Below are positions 49,399 through 61,605 of a stretch of 64,000 nt of DNA, piece after piece. This DNA comes from Macrocybe gigantea (taxonomy: Eukaryota; Basidiomycota; Agaricomycetes; Agaricales; Callistosporiaceae): NCBI GenBank assembly GCA_011319805.1, contig SJRY01000057.1, positions 47,492 through 111,491 of the forward strand. Reading direction: 5' to 3'. How positions within the stretch are numbered: the first letter of the stretch is position 1; each line of letters begins with the position of its first letter. The notes beneath the pieces are model-generated. The model was not told the DNA's origin and searched no databases. It was given only the letters and a program-made list of their open reading frames with translations. A program made the translations under genes and the position numbers.

Positions 49399-51837
49399 CT
49401 AGATCTGACACCCTCCACAATGCCCATGGCCACAACCCCAACAACTAATGGCCTGAACACCAAAGATTTGCAAGCCGAGCGTGACTATGCTGGCAACACC
49501 CTCACCGAGGACGAAACCGCTGGCAACAATTATCAATCGAACATCACCTTGGTTCTTCGCGAGATGCGAGTGGTATACATATTCCATAAGGCCTCCGATG
49601 AGACGAGCTATCGAGAACGATGGTGGGTTCAGAAAACCGATAGCGAATGCAACTCCGGAGGGTATCCAATTAGAATATCTTGATTGCCGCCGCTTGGCAA
49701 ATACCTTCAAAGCCGAGAGGAGTCCAAAAAGGAGAGAAAATGCAATAACAAAGTTCAGACCGTTTTCAGGTAGCTGACCATCGCCTGATGGGAGGATGAG
49801 CAAATCATAGTCACAATTATGACAGGGACGCACGAAGCAATCTTGCGAGGTTCAACCAGACGTAGGCAGTCGGTGCAGGAAATGAAGGCCCAGGTATAAC
49901 ATATGCACGATTGTACAGAGAATAAGCCGTCGCCGTCACAAAAATGGAGATCGTTGAACCAATGATTTGACCATAAAACTGCACCCGAGGCGACGCATGA
50001 CATAGATGTCCTGTCTTCAGGTCTTGCATCAGGTCTCCAGCTCTGCGTCAAATGCTTTGGTGGGCCCATTGAAAATCGTGCATAAAAGGGACTCACTGTG
50101 ATGCACCGGCTTCGGCTACTCCGCCTGCAATGATGTTCGCAACAATATTGCCAGGCTGGATCCATGCAAAGAATAATTGTGATATCTTGCCTAGCCCAGA
50201 TACTGGGTTTAGGTCTGTTTCTCCAAGCGCTCGTACTCTGCGATAGTTCAGAAAAGAACAGCCAGAGAGGCTGGCGTCATTGCTCACCCTATGATGCTCA
50301 ACACACCACCAAGAAAGTATCCTAAGATGGTAGCCCACGGTCTGATGCCTTCATGCCCAAACACCAGCCAGACAAGGAAGGTACCCCCCACAAGGCTCAG
50401 TAGCAATCCGGAAATGACCCAAGTGAACGGAACCAGTCGGTCAGGCGTTTCTGTCTCTCGGTTATCGATCACGTCGCCAGCGGGGTGTGCGTCCCTCCTC
50501 AATTTCGAGACGATATGTGACACGTACTCGAAACATATGGGGAGAAGAGAAACGAGGCTGTCGGCACACATTATTCCTAGGGATACCCACAAGATCCACC
50601 CCCGAGCACCATTAGCCATGTCACCAACAGGTCCAGGGGCCCAACCAGACAATTTAGACAGAGGAGAAAGCACGGCCCAACCCACGAACATTCCCTGTAT
50701 GCAATGAAATGCTGCAATTAGGAGAAAATAATAAATTTCGCTCACGAGATTCATGCTCAGAGTTGTTGGAAATCCCATGATGATACCTATCGCTAATTAG
50801 ACCACGCGAACGTAAAGAATCAAAAATGGTAACCAAAACCTTGGCCGATGTATGAAAGGCTTGGCGTGAAATACCAAAGCCATTCTCGAGCGAGGTATAC
50901 ACCGAAGAGAGGGATGGAGAAGGTAACTGGGAAAAAGTACGCAAGGAGCTTCCAAGCAATTTAGAAGGGTCGGCGGGCGGGGAAAAAAAGAGAACGTACC
51001 GTAACGGAGCTCGACAGACCAAAACTATAGATGAGGGGTAACCAACCATCCATAAGGAGAACTTCACGAGTGTCTTCATCTTCTGCCGTTGTGTCGGAAG
51101 GAGCAATTTCAGTGTCGGAGCTTCTGTCCTCTCCGACGTCACTGTCGATAGCGACATATCCCGTTCTTTGTCGCAACCCTTTCTCTGGAGGCGGAAGTCC
51201 ATGCAATACGGAAATAAGATGAGCGGTAGCAGTCCCAGAAGGAAATGGCAATTGTTCTTCTATTATCTGCGTAGACTATATTCCAGCTTGAACGGTTTGA
51301 CATGAGCCGTTGGACTCACAACTTGTTTTCTGATAGGTGGCGAAAGAAATACCCTACATTCAAATTGAGCAACATTCCAAGTTGAACTCTCAATGCGTAC
51401 TCACCCAAAGTATGCGACAGCAAAAGACCAGCATATGGCCGAGGCCCATGACAAATGCGTTGGTGGAACACCATCTCTTTTTTCATCAAGCAAACCCAAG
51501 GCAGGCAATATCCCCACGAAGCCAGCTGCCAGGGGCATCGTTCCAGTCGCCACAGCGGTAGTCTGAACGACGATAATTTCCTGAGGTGTCAAAGGTTTTG
51601 GAAGGACGCGGGAGACCAGAAAACCAATGAGAGCGGATTGGATCGACATCCTGAGGAAACTCAGCTAAGACTTATAGGAAGATTCCGCGGGCCTACATAG
51701 ATATCCAGCCAGACTGGAGACCCAAACTAAGATTCGTGAAACAAATCAAGCAACCAATGACGAGTCCCAACAGCACTGCTGTTATAGTGAATTCTGGGTG
51801 AGAGTTGTCGGACCTCGTCATCGAAGCTGGAGGCCAT
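49399..51837 (-). CDS. OPT-superfamily oligopeptide/metal-chelate transporter
   Basis: Oligopeptide transporter superfamily protein, closest in pattern to the YSL-like group. Landmarks in order: FTITAVLLGLVIGCLICFTN, LSLGLQSGWISM, QSALIGFLVSRVLPKPLTPQ, EIIVVQTTAVATGTMPLAAG, LPFPSGTATAHLISVLHG, REWLWYFTPSLSYIGQGIIM, GFPTTLSMNLG, VGWAVLSPLSKLSGWAPGPV, then GGVAEAGASQAGDLMQDLKT, GHLCHASPRVQFYGQIIGS and SGVAFAIGFLNPPSFSIARL. Seven or so exons. The start is either ATG 51837 (MASSFDDEVRQLSP, needs a one-base change at GGG 51796-51798) or ATG 51821 (MTRSDNSHPEF, fully in frame). It should import peptides or peptide-like chelates across the plasma membrane or vacuole. Confidence 0.85.
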
Positions 51838-52079
51838 GGCCTAAAATCAGTCAGAACGTATCGCGTAACAAAGGTAGACCCGGTGCACAAACCTAAGCCA
51901 GCGCAACATGGTTGTACGCATGGACCAGGGAAGGATTACACTGGCACGTCATAACATGAGGGTGTTAACCATGCTTAGTCAGCAAGTTACACCCGCCAAG
52001 ATAAGATCTGACTCGGCCTGAATTTAATTTGCGATTTTGGTATCGATCGCATCCTTCCTCGTTACTCCGACCAGCATCC
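51838..52079. promoter_or_regulatory. Divergent promoter, OPT/MetRS
   Basis: About 240 bases between divergent genes. A GATA site pair (GATAAGA, 52000) is present, which in fungi can mark nitrogen control; this is only suggestive. Confidence 0.35.
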
Positions 52080-54810
52080 ATGGCACAAAACGTCAGAGCC
52101 GTAGATGGCGTCCTGCGAGTCATTCCTCCTCCTGGTCAACCTGCCACGTATGAAATCAGATCATAGATAGTCTAGCAACTTGTCTAACGACCAGTGTGAC
52201 CTAGCCTACCGAAAGAAGGCGAGAGAAATGTGCTCATAACATCAGCCCTGCCATACTGCAATAATGTCCCTCATCTTGGTAAGCGTTCATGTCCGCCAAA
52301 GGTCACTCTACTCAGTGCCCTGCAGGCAACATAATTGGGAGCACACTGAGCGCCGATGTATTCAGCCGGTGAGAGCTTCCAGGTTCAATTTGTGAATCAC
52401 AAGATGACACGTCCGAATAGATATAACCGTATGACCCTCGATTTGTGCGACTCTTCCGTACGCTGAGGCATACCTTCAGGAACAAGAAATCGGACAACAC
52501 TCTATATCTGTGGCACGGATGAGTATGGCACGGCGACAGAAACTCAGGCGCTCAAGGAAGGCATCACACCGCGAGAGCTGTGCGATAAATACCATATCAC
52601 ACACAAGGAAACGTATGAATGGTTTTGATATCGGGTAGGCTGGTTTGTCATCCCCGCCTTCAGAGCATTGATCTCCGGATAGATTCGATTACTTCGGCCG
52701 TACATCAAGTCCTTTGCATACCGAGTACGTAAACCCTTGTCGGATAGCACGGTATCTGACCAGGCTTTCGCTAGAATCTCCCAAAAGATATACACAAATC
52801 TTGGTAAAAATGGATATCTGATAAAACAACATAAAGAACAGACGTATTGCGAGGGATGCCCAAAGTGCGGCACTGATGATTACATTAACCGCTTCCGTGC
52901 TCAACAACTTTTAGGTTTTTGGCGGATAGATTTGTAGAGGGGATCTGCCCACACTGCGGATACGAGGTATGTCCTGACAGTACTGCAGGCGTCCACGTTC
53001 TAAGTCGTGTGGAAAAGGACGCCCGAGGAGACCAATGCGATGGATGCAGTCGTACATTAGATGCTATAGAATTGATCAAGCCGCGATGTCTCGTCGACAG
53101 GTCTCATATCGTGACCACACGCACATCTGCACACATGTATCTCAAACTGGACGCAATACAACCCGCACGGAAGAGTGGATCCGGCGTTCCTGGAAAGCCG
53201 GAAAGTGGTCCCCGAACGCAGTCATCAACGCTGAAGGCACCATCGTCGATGCACGATTGAAGGCAGGTTTGATACCCACGCCTCTAACGCGAGATTTGAC
53301 ATGGGGAGTTCCTGTTCCGGTCGATGAAAATGACGAGCACGGCATGAAAGGGAAGGTTCTCTGTACGTGTTATTCAACTACACCGCTTTGACCACCGATA
53401 TCTGACTCATGCCTTAGACGTGTGGGTCAGTGCCACGGGCTTCTTCTCTTCGCGTTCGTTCTGACAGATAAGACTAGTTCGATGCCCCCATCGGCTATCC
53501 TAGCATCACTGCGAATTATACCTCGGATTGGAAACAATGGTGGTTCAACCCGAAGAATGTAGAGCTATACCAATTCATGGGAAAAGACAACGTCTATTTC
53601 CACACCGTGTATTGGCCGTCAGTCCAACTGGGTGATGGCCGCGATTGGACCATGCTCCATCACCTTTCTACAACAGGCACGCATATCCTTTTTTCCTCCA
53701 ACTGCATATCGCTGACGATGTCTCCAGAATATCTGAATTACGAGGGTGGGAAGTTCTCCAAGAGCAAGAACCGCGGCGTGTTTGGTCCGTCCGCTAAAGA
53801 AACCGGAATACCCGCGTCAGTCTGGCGATACTATCTCCTCTCGACACGACCAGAAACCGCAGATGCCATGTTTTCATGGGCCGACTGTGTACGTCTTGCT
53901 AGCGTTTGCTGATAGGGCGCACTGAAGTTTTTGTCTGTTGCAGGTCGCGGCGAACAACAACGTGCTTTTGAACAAGTAGGCTTCTACCATACGAAGAAAA
54001 CAACTGGAAAACTTACCGATGTTCTTAGCTTTGGCAACTTCGTCAACCGTGCTCTAAAATTCGTCTCCTCGCAGTACAACAGTATTGTTCCCGAAGGCGA
54101 CACGCCCGGTCCCCTTTCTCCCAACGATGAACACGACGCCGAGTTCATCAGTGACGTGAATAACTTGCTCAAGGACTATATTGACGCCATGGAAGCCGTT
54201 AAGCTTCGGTTGGGTCTTCAAACCGTCATGCTCATCTCCATGAGGGGAAATCATTATCTCCAGTCATCGGGTCTCAACAAGGCGCTCATGGCATCGAACC
54301 CCAACGCTGCGCAAAAGTCGTATCGCGTGCCATCAACCTCATCTACCTCTTGTCAGCGCTCGTTTACCCTTCATGCCCGCGACATCGGATTCCATGGTCA
54401 CGCAGCTCAACGCACCCGCTCGTGCCGTACCAGAGGTGTTCTCCATCGATATCCTCGGAGGCCACAACATCGGCAAACCTGAGCATCTGTTCAAGAAGAT
54501 CGAGGAGAGCAACATTGCTGTGTGGCAGAAGCAGTTTGGCGGACATGAGGCGAAAGAAATTATGTCGGCTGACCCTCTGAAGAACGCGCCCGGATCTAAA
54601 CGCAAGGACAAGGACGTTAAGAAGACTATTCCGGATGGACCTAAATCGCCAGAATATCTTGTTTTGGAGGCCAAGATATCAGAGCAAGGCCAATTCGTTC
54701 GCGGTCTGAAGGGACAGACGCCCAAGACGCCAGAACTCGAGGCTCAGATCAAGGCTGCTGTTGATGAATTGAAACGGTTAAAGGCAGAGTTGGAAAACCT
54801 TCAGTCTTGA
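52080..54810 (+). CDS. Cytosolic methionyl-tRNA synthetase, three frame breaks
   Basis: Class I aminoacyl-tRNA synthetase charging tRNA-Met. It has [20 protein letters not shown] with the HLGN (HIGH) motif, [40 protein letters not shown], zinc-type CEGCPK, CPHCGYE and CDGCSR, the tRNA-acceptor region, [13 protein letters not shown], the [12 protein letters not shown] (KMSKS) motif and [20 protein letters not shown]. The C-terminal part ends with a helical WHEP-like domain ([18 protein letters not shown] and later [18 protein letters not shown]). Ten or so exons. Frame breaks: an extra T in T4 at 52623-52626, and missing C at 54299-54302 and 54367-54369. An essential enzyme with all motifs intact is unlikely to be a pseudogene, so sequence errors are favoured. 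No mitochondrial presequence. Confidence 0.9.
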
Positions 54811-55039
54811 GCGGGGCACACGTACTATAGGACCATGGTGCTTTCCGTCGTGGCAAGTGCTGGAGCATGTACAATTACCGTCCCAACCTTGTAATAATGT
54901 CACGTGATCTGGCATCAGAACCATAGCGACATCGACTTGAAGTTGATCTCGAGACTCCATGTCAAGGATCATTGATGCCGATAGTCCCATGGTGGAGGCT
55001 TCGGATTTTGTGGTAATCTTCACCTCTACACCTCCATAT

Positions 55040-56290
55040 ATGACACGCTCGTCTAAAATGGCTCCGAACGACAGTTCAAACGAAGAAAGCGAACTGTCTG
55101 GGGACCTGTTTGTATACCAAGAACTCCTACTGGTTCAATTTCGTCCCATAGCGAAGCCCAAATCTCCTCTCCTATTATCGCCGGTGGCTTATCGTCTTCT
55201 CCACAAAATCTAGCTGCTTCGTCAGTGACTTCTGAGGCACCGAGCACATGCACTTTTATAGATTCGACCTACGACGATGAAGCTGAGCTCAGCACACGCC
55301 CTCGCAAACGGCTTAGGAAGTACGGACGACTGAACCGGCGACACCTGAAAGGCGCTAGCCTCGGGACCTGGACGAGTCAGACTATGAAAACGACAAGCGC
55401 TCTGTCTTGCTAAAGGCCGCGAAAAGGAAGGACAAGTCGTACTCAAAATGCTTGCTATATGCTGCTTTGGTATCAAGCTGTGACTCATTAGACATTCTCA
55501 TCGATCCCAGGGTGAATGCTCATATTCTCGGCCAGCTTTGCAATTTGAGCGACGGACTCCTGCACCGCAAAGATCTCGACGCCGTCTTTGGACATTGGTG
55601 GATCCAAGGAAAACCACTCCGTTCCGAGATGCTTTTTTTGCCGCCGGGCGTAGAACAGCCCCAACATCCGCAACAAAGCGCGGACCTATGACGAAATGGA
55701 GGACCCTACAGGACCAGAGAACTGATTTCCCGCGGAGTCGGCCTGAAGCAAAGGCAGCGTGCACCCCGTTGAAGTTTGTTCCGTCTCATATCGCCGAAAA
55801 CGCCTATTCCGTGCACCGTTTGAAAAGCCGAGGTGGGATCCAGGAGCCCACGGGATGTCAAATGAACCTTCAATCGATCTTACTATCAAGTCGAGCTACC
55901 GTGACCGCCCCAGTTCTCTCGATGACCTATGGAAGCTCGGCATTTTCAGACATCCCGGACGCGATGAGTACCCCTGACTTCGTCGTTCAAGATGTCGAAA
56001 ACGCAGAGTCCCAAGTTGGCACTGGTCAGGGCGTCATTGACGTCGCGCGCGGGGTAAATGAAGATCCTGATGGACCTATGGCGGCGAAGTCCTACGTTGG
56101 CAATTTTTCAACAGAGATCAACTCATCCCGTGAATTAAGACCATTTTCGTCATTCGTCGGCGGTTTCTTGCGGCGACTACGAAGTACCATTGTGACTGAC
56201 GCCTCTAATCATCCCAAATGCTCAACGAGACACACTAACAACATCGGAATGGGAGACTTCAAGAAAACTGTCATTGATCGCTTTGAATAG
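55040..56290 (+). CDS. Basic, probably nuclear protein of unknown family
   Basis: A previously awkward stretch becomes one coherent protein if two homopolymer bases are restored. It starts MTRSSK, then (after A4 at 55055-55058, one A short) GSERQFKRRKRTVWGPVCIP, a Ser/Thr-rich part, RPRKRLRKYGRLNRRHLK, then (after GGG at 55363-55365, one G short) DLDESDYENDKR. An intron at about 55468-55513 (GTATCA to TCCCAG) joins LLYAAL to GECSYSRPALQFERR. It runs to a 250-codon open frame ending KTVIDRFE at the stop at 56288-56290. Basic patches suggest nuclear targeting. No known domain is recognised. Without those two repairs the 3' frame from 55538 alone is still open. Confidence 0.5.
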
Positions 56291-56337
56291 ATACTATGCT
56301 TTGTGTATGACTACATATGGTATTACGTTCTTTGATA

Positions 56338-57228
56338 TTACGATTTTCCGGACCTCGATGAGCGATGTTCAACTCTTAAGCATCGCATATTAGGGTATCG
56401 TAAGGTGAGCCGATGACCATGCATGACGCATTGCACCTCCTCAAACTGGTAGAGAGATGGGTTAGTTGAATTAAAAGGAAGAAAAGATAGAAGGCACGCC
56501 TTTGTTCCTTCTGCCAACGGCAGCGTTCTATGGAACACTCGTTGGAGACGGTCCCTCATGATGCAACCGTCTTCCTCCCATTCCGATACTTCGACAATTG
56601 TCCATGTGATGATCAGTCGATTTCTCTGATAGGTAACGTGGACATCCCGTTTCGTGACGTCTAGAAGGTCAAATGTGGTCACTATCGATCTGCCGTCCGT
56701 TGATTCTCGCATTGAACAGCTGGAAAAGGAAAATTCAGGCCATCAGTCCCCTGTTATTTCATGTTTGGTATGAAAAAAAAGCATACATGGATTTCTGCTT
56801 CTTGAGAGATTTCGGCAGAGATCCTTGACCATTGGGTTCCATGAGAGGGATTTCAATATCGGATTGCTCAATGGACAATTCTCGCGCCGCCTCTTCGAGA
56901 GATTGGACTTTGGGTCGCTCCTTTGCCATCTTGCGCTCCTTTTGTTGGCGAAGGGTGTCCCACAGGTGATCAAGAGCATCCATGTCCTGAACAGGTTCCG
57001 AAGCATAATCGATGGAAGATGCGGCGACGTTCGGATGGGTGTAGAATTGTTAGGAGGGGAGTGATATCGACTGGAGTCTGCCTCAGTTGAAGCGTCTTCC
57101 GATGGATATATGATACCGGTGACCGCGGGTGTAACTGGAGAGGGACTATGCCTGTCGTGTGCCCCTGGGGTCTTATTGCTAGGCATGGACAGATGCTGGT
57201 CTCTTCGATTGTGGGCGTACTGAGGCAT
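56338..57228 (-). CDS. HSP20/alpha-crystallin-like protein
   Basis: Two parts. The N-terminal part, from MPQYAHNRRDQHLSMPSNKT, is disordered and Pro/Ser-rich; it then becomes helical (DALDHLWDTLRQQKERKMAK, VQSLEEAARELSIEQSDIEI). A GGG run on the plus strand (57037-57039) needs one more base for the two halves to join. After an intron at about 56710-56780 comes a small-heat-shock-like fold: TTFDLLDVTKRDVHVTYQRN, LIITWTIVEVSEWEEDG, RVFHRTLPLAEGTK, and FEEVQCVMHGHRLTLRYPNM. Between GTK and FEEV lies a 54-nt stretch (56446-56499) that begins GCGTGC and ends CTACCAG with a strong pyrimidine tract; I read it as a GC-AG intron. The family is common in basidiomycetes; a chaperone role is inferred. 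Confidence 0.65.
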
Positions 57229-57828
57229 GACGTTATGGCTCGAGGTCCAGAGAGAAACAGAACCCAAAAATCTATAAAATCGAGTACAAGGGTATGCTAG
57301 ACAGGTATTGGAATCAGGTACAAGAGAACGACCGTTATATCCTATGAGACTTACCGGTACGAGTTAAGTGGCTTAAGTAGCTTGGAAAGTTTATTAAATA
57401 GGAAGCCTGACAGTGAGAGGTCGGTTTCTTCGTGGCGCGGGCCCGGAGCAGGCACCCCACCTCACCAGCGATGAAATATGAAAAACAGCTCGCTAGGCAT
57501 TTGTGTAATGGTGATGGCTGGCCCAGAAACAACCTGACGTTCGGATCACTTGCCCTCGCCTCGAGGAGAACATGCGGTAGCCATGCGCCTGCCTTTTCGG
57601 GTTCGCGGCATCCCCCGGACTGCGAGACGCCCAGTCTTCGTACGTCTTTCTATGTTTCCCTCTTTCGAAGAGTTTCTCAACTGTATCCTTTGAATACTCA
57701 AGCACATGATGGGCTATCTGCCAATCAGTCGAATAGCATGTTAGGCTACTGATGCACCCCTAACGGAGCTACGGACACTTTTTGACTGCTGACCCTCATT
57801 GTCGCTTGAATATCATGCATACTCGGTG
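57229..57828. other. Intergenic, no gene accepted
   Basis: About 600 bases. A 70-codon minus-strand frame (57493-57705) is hydrophilic and Arg/Lys-rich, but no intron or family evidence supports it. Confidence 0.35.
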
Positions 57829-58308
57829 CTAATGTCGCGCTACATGTTCTGTCGATTGCAGGTCATCCGACTCGTACGGCTTATTGTCATCCGTAACATT
57901 AGCTGTGACCAAGAACACACGCATGAAAAACGCGTTACATGGGCGGCTTGAATTTTTGTTCTGATATCCCGTCACAGGCCTTCCTATACCCAGCCTGCGT
58001 TTCATGCCATGAGGACCCGCATTAATTGGCATGTTCTCCTTCGGCTGCTTATGCGTCGTGCCGTCCGAAGAATGTGGAGGAGCCGGGTTTGACATGGATG
58101 GATGTGATTTCATGTCGGCAGGTTGCTTCATACTGAGGGGTGGACACTCATTCAGAGTAGCGCGGAGCTGGGCGGACTTTTTGGCAGGTTGGGGTTGGTA
58201 ACACGATGTTTCTTCGCTCGGCTCTATCAGTGCTTTCACAGAGGTGAAGTCCGCCGGCCCTGCCAGGAAGACTGTCAGTAAGAAGAAAATAGTAAACAAT
58301 GGACGCAT
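57829..58308 (-). CDS. Small secreted protein, unknown function
   Basis: Single open frame of 159 residues. The first 26 residues are a textbook signal peptide (MRPLFTIFFLLTVFLAGPAD followed by FTSVKA). The rest is hydrophilic, Pro/Ser/Lys-rich and low in Cys (3), with KSAQLRATLNECPPL and HGMKRRLGIGRPVTG. A single N-glycosylation-like NVT occurs near the end. No family is recognised. It sits 90 bases downstream of the SRS2 stop on the same strand. It could be an effector-like or cell-wall protein, or a chance frame; the signal peptide is the main support. Confidence 0.45.
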   Translation of the reverse strand: MRPLFTIFFLLTVFLAGPADFTSVKALIEPSEETSCYQPQPAKKSAQLRATLNECPPLSMKQPADMKSHPSMSNPAPPHSSDGTTHKQPKENMPINAGPHGMKRRLGIGRPVTGYQNKNSSRPCNAFFMRVFLVTANVTDDNKPYESDDLQSTEHVARH

Positions 58309-58397
58309 CCTTCTGACTCTGTGAAGTTGTCACACGATGGTTGTAGACAGCTTCCCCCCATTTTGGATGCATGCTCTGCATGCTAAATACCATGAGG

Positions 58398-61374
58398 CTA
58401 ATAAGCCGAGCGGAAATCGAAAAATGGGCCACCGACATACAACTCTACTATTTGTCGGGAGGCTTCTGATGCATCTGGAATAGGCCTACGAAGAAGGTTG
58501 GAGATCACAGCTTGCCCGATGGTTTTATATAACCTAGGTCTCTGAGTCGTGAACAGTGTCTGCACCTGAGTCAGCCAGAAAACTCAGATAGGTAGGACCA
58601 TTCTAAAGACTCACAGGAGATTGCTCTAACAATGTGGACAGGAACTCCGATACCTCCTTGTTTTTCGTCTCGCCAGCTACTTTGCGTTGTTTGACGTGTG
58701 TCAGATATAACACTGCCTGGGCGCGAGTACAAGCGACGAAAAGTAGGCGGCTAGAGCATGCTCATTACCAGCTTGGAAGAGTTTGGTTTCAAAATAACTA
58801 CCGTTCTTCATCGACATCTTCTGTCCGGTATGATGGGAATATGCCCTGTTCCACTAACACATTACGGATGAGACAATGGCCATGCATCAGAAGCGTCCTG
58901 TATACCTGCGGGGATTATGACCACAGGCCATTCTAAACCCTTTGCTGCATGGCAGGTCGAAATTGTAACTTTCTGGGCATAAACTATCAGCTCCCTGACA
59001 AGGCCGAAATACGGAAGGCATGCTTCGTTAGTCCTTTCAGTTTGGTTGTCGCCCTCCGACGATAACATTGACGCTTGTAAAAACAAACGCAGAGGTGTGT
59101 GCCTGACAAGACGAACTTCAGACATTGACGTGCCTATTTATGGAATGAGCTTACATTGAGATATCGTCATCTTGGGCTCGTGCATTATTGAGATTTTGCT
59201 CGACTTCGGTGGCGAAGGTGATCAGTTCTTGAGCATTTTCCCAGCGGCTTTCCCAGTCTGGTTCCGTCTTTCTCAAGTAAAGCTTGAAGTCAGTAAGCTC
59301 TAGAAGCCGCCGGATGAGGTTGGATGGAGTTGTGCCCTGCAAAAACCGTCATGTAACGTTCAACAATTAAAGACGAAGCTTACCGCCTCGGCAAGTCCCC
59401 GTAGCTCATTCATTACTCCAAAGAACGAAGCCAGTTTACGCCGAGCAGGAGGTTTGACATCTGGAAGTCTACCATTACATATTCCTTGGACTAGTTGCAA
59501 TTGTGAAATTTTCTTCAGCTCTGCCCTGGATGATATCTCCGCCAAAGTCTGGAACCATTGTTAGACATACGTATGGATGAATTCTAGAAAAGGCAACCTT
59601 GATGCCGATGCCACGACTCGGCACATTGACAGCACGGATGAAAGCGGGGTCAAATTCTGGGTTGTCGATGAGTTGCAGGTATGCAAGCAAATTCTTGACC
59701 TGTTTTGGATGACATCAGGCATTCATGTTAGCATAAACAGATGTACTGGCCTCCGCTCGTTCTAAGAATTTATGACCGCCAAGAATACGACATGGGATTC
59801 CGTTTTTCTGCAGCGAGGTTTCAAACGCCCGTGAAAGGGCATTGGATCGGACTGTTCGTTCGAGGTCTTCTTCAAGAGACTGAAAGAAAAGCGCAGCATA
59901 CACCTACTTAGTATTGCGAAATCACTCCAATGAAGCATGCCACCCATTTCAGCAGTCAGGCGCTTGATCTCGTATGCCGCGAAGTCAGCTTCCTCATGCT
60001 CGGAAGTCAATTCTTGAATGACAGGAATGAAACCTTTCGGATTATCGGTTCGTAAAGATTTTGGGACACGAGCACTATCTGAACATGTTCTATTGAGTCG
60101 CTGAAACCGGTCGTAGGAAACAAAAAGCTGATTACCCTGAGAGACTATAGCCAAACTCGCATCCAAGATAGATCCCGTTGACCTATAATTCTGTTCCAAC
60201 AATATCTGCACAGTGCCAGGGAAGTCTGAGGAGAAATATGATGAACATTTTGTAGTATAACACTCCGAGTTTGTACCTTGCTTCATGGAAGTCAAATTGC
60301 CAACTTCAGCAGAACGCCAACTATAAACTATAAATCGGTCAAAGCCTGTGAATTTACCAAGCATTAGGCTTACTAGACTGATCAGGATCACCAACTACTG
60401 TAACACATTGATGAGCGGCAAGCGCCCTCATGAGATTGTACTGTATGATATTGGTATCTTGACTGTTTGAGCCTCAGCTGACCAGCAAAGACATGATGAT
60501 ATAGACACTTACAATTCGTCTACTAAGACATGCTTGCACCATGTCCTTGCTTCCTCGTGGTCAGTGAATAGTCGGACTCCGTACAGGAGGAGGTCATCAA
60601 AATCCAAGCTATTGCTCCTCCGCAACGCCTTTTCGTACTCTTGATATATATGTGCTACGAAAGTCCCAACACTACGTGAAACCTTGGAAGCCTTCTCGCC
60701 TTGTCGATCTTCGCGGATGCACAAGCTGAATTCGCCTGCGTTTTGTCCTTGTGCCTTCGCTTTAGAAATAATAGACAGAATATTGTCGTCCTTGAGGTTT
60801 ATGTCCCTGTCTGTGAATGCAACTCTCTCTTTGACCAATTTGCTGACGATTTTTTTGCTGAAGGTAAAATTAGACAAAAACGCGGTAACCGCCAGTTACA
60901 AACCTCTCTTCTGCATCGCATATTATGAAATTCCCTTTAAGCCCGACTAGAGATCCATGTTTCCTCAGAAAAGTCGCGCATAACGAGTGAAAGGTCCCCA
61001 TTGTCACATCTGATGTGGCTTTTTGTCCGATAAGTTGGGTCAATCGTACCTGCATTTCGTTCGCAGCCTTGTTGGTGAATGTGACAGCACAGATGGAGGA
61101 TGGCTCCAAGGACCGAGCAAGGATGAGATATGCAATGCGGGATGTCAACACCTTCGAGCCACGTCAGGATAGAGGAAAAAGAATAAGCCAAGTCATGTAC
61201 AGACTTTCGTTTTGCCACTTCCCGGACCTGCCAGGATCTGGGTAGGCATTGATTCATCATGCTGCACGGCTATGTCCATGACGATTAGTGCACACTGAGA
61301 GCGAGAAAATAAGATCGCGAACCTTTCAACTGAGCTGGGTTGAGCGTCTCCAAAAAAGAGAGCGAGACATCCAT
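58398..61374 (-). CDS. SRS2/UvrD-family DNA helicase
   Basis: 3'-5' SF1A helicase of the UvrD/Rep/Srs2 group, acting on recombination and repair intermediates. It starts MDVSLSFLETLNPAQLKAVQ. Motifs: Walker A GPGSGKTK; AVTFTNKAANEM (Ia); GTFHSLCATFLRKHG; SLDFDDLLLYG; VDEL at the DEXX box; VVGDPDQ (III region) and SWRSAEVGN; LEQNYRST (IV); HAAKGLEWPVVIIPA (V); and VACTRAQAVLYL (VI). About fifteen small exons. The C-terminal part ends QAVISNLLRRPIPDA, SEASRQIVELYVGG. All helicase motifs are present, so the enzyme is probably active. At roughly 850 residues it is shorter than yeast Srs2, mainly in the C-terminal interaction region. Confidence 0.88.
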
Positions 61375-61605
61375 GCTAGCTCATGAGGCGCAGCGCGCAA
61401 GATACGTCAGGGCGCAGAGTGGAACGGTCAACGTTCTCACCATGACGCGTTAGTCACAAAACATCACGTGCTTGTCACATTCACACCTTTCCGCGCATAC
61501 GTAGTACTGTATGGGAAGAGAAGGAAAAGAGACCATATATATTTGCACAAATCGCAATATCCTCGAGATAAATCATGGTGCATAAACAGTTGAAGTACTT
61601 TTTGT

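Noticed and set aside
57493..57705. 70-codon minus-strand frame
   Set aside because: Basic composition only; no start context, intron or homologue recognised.
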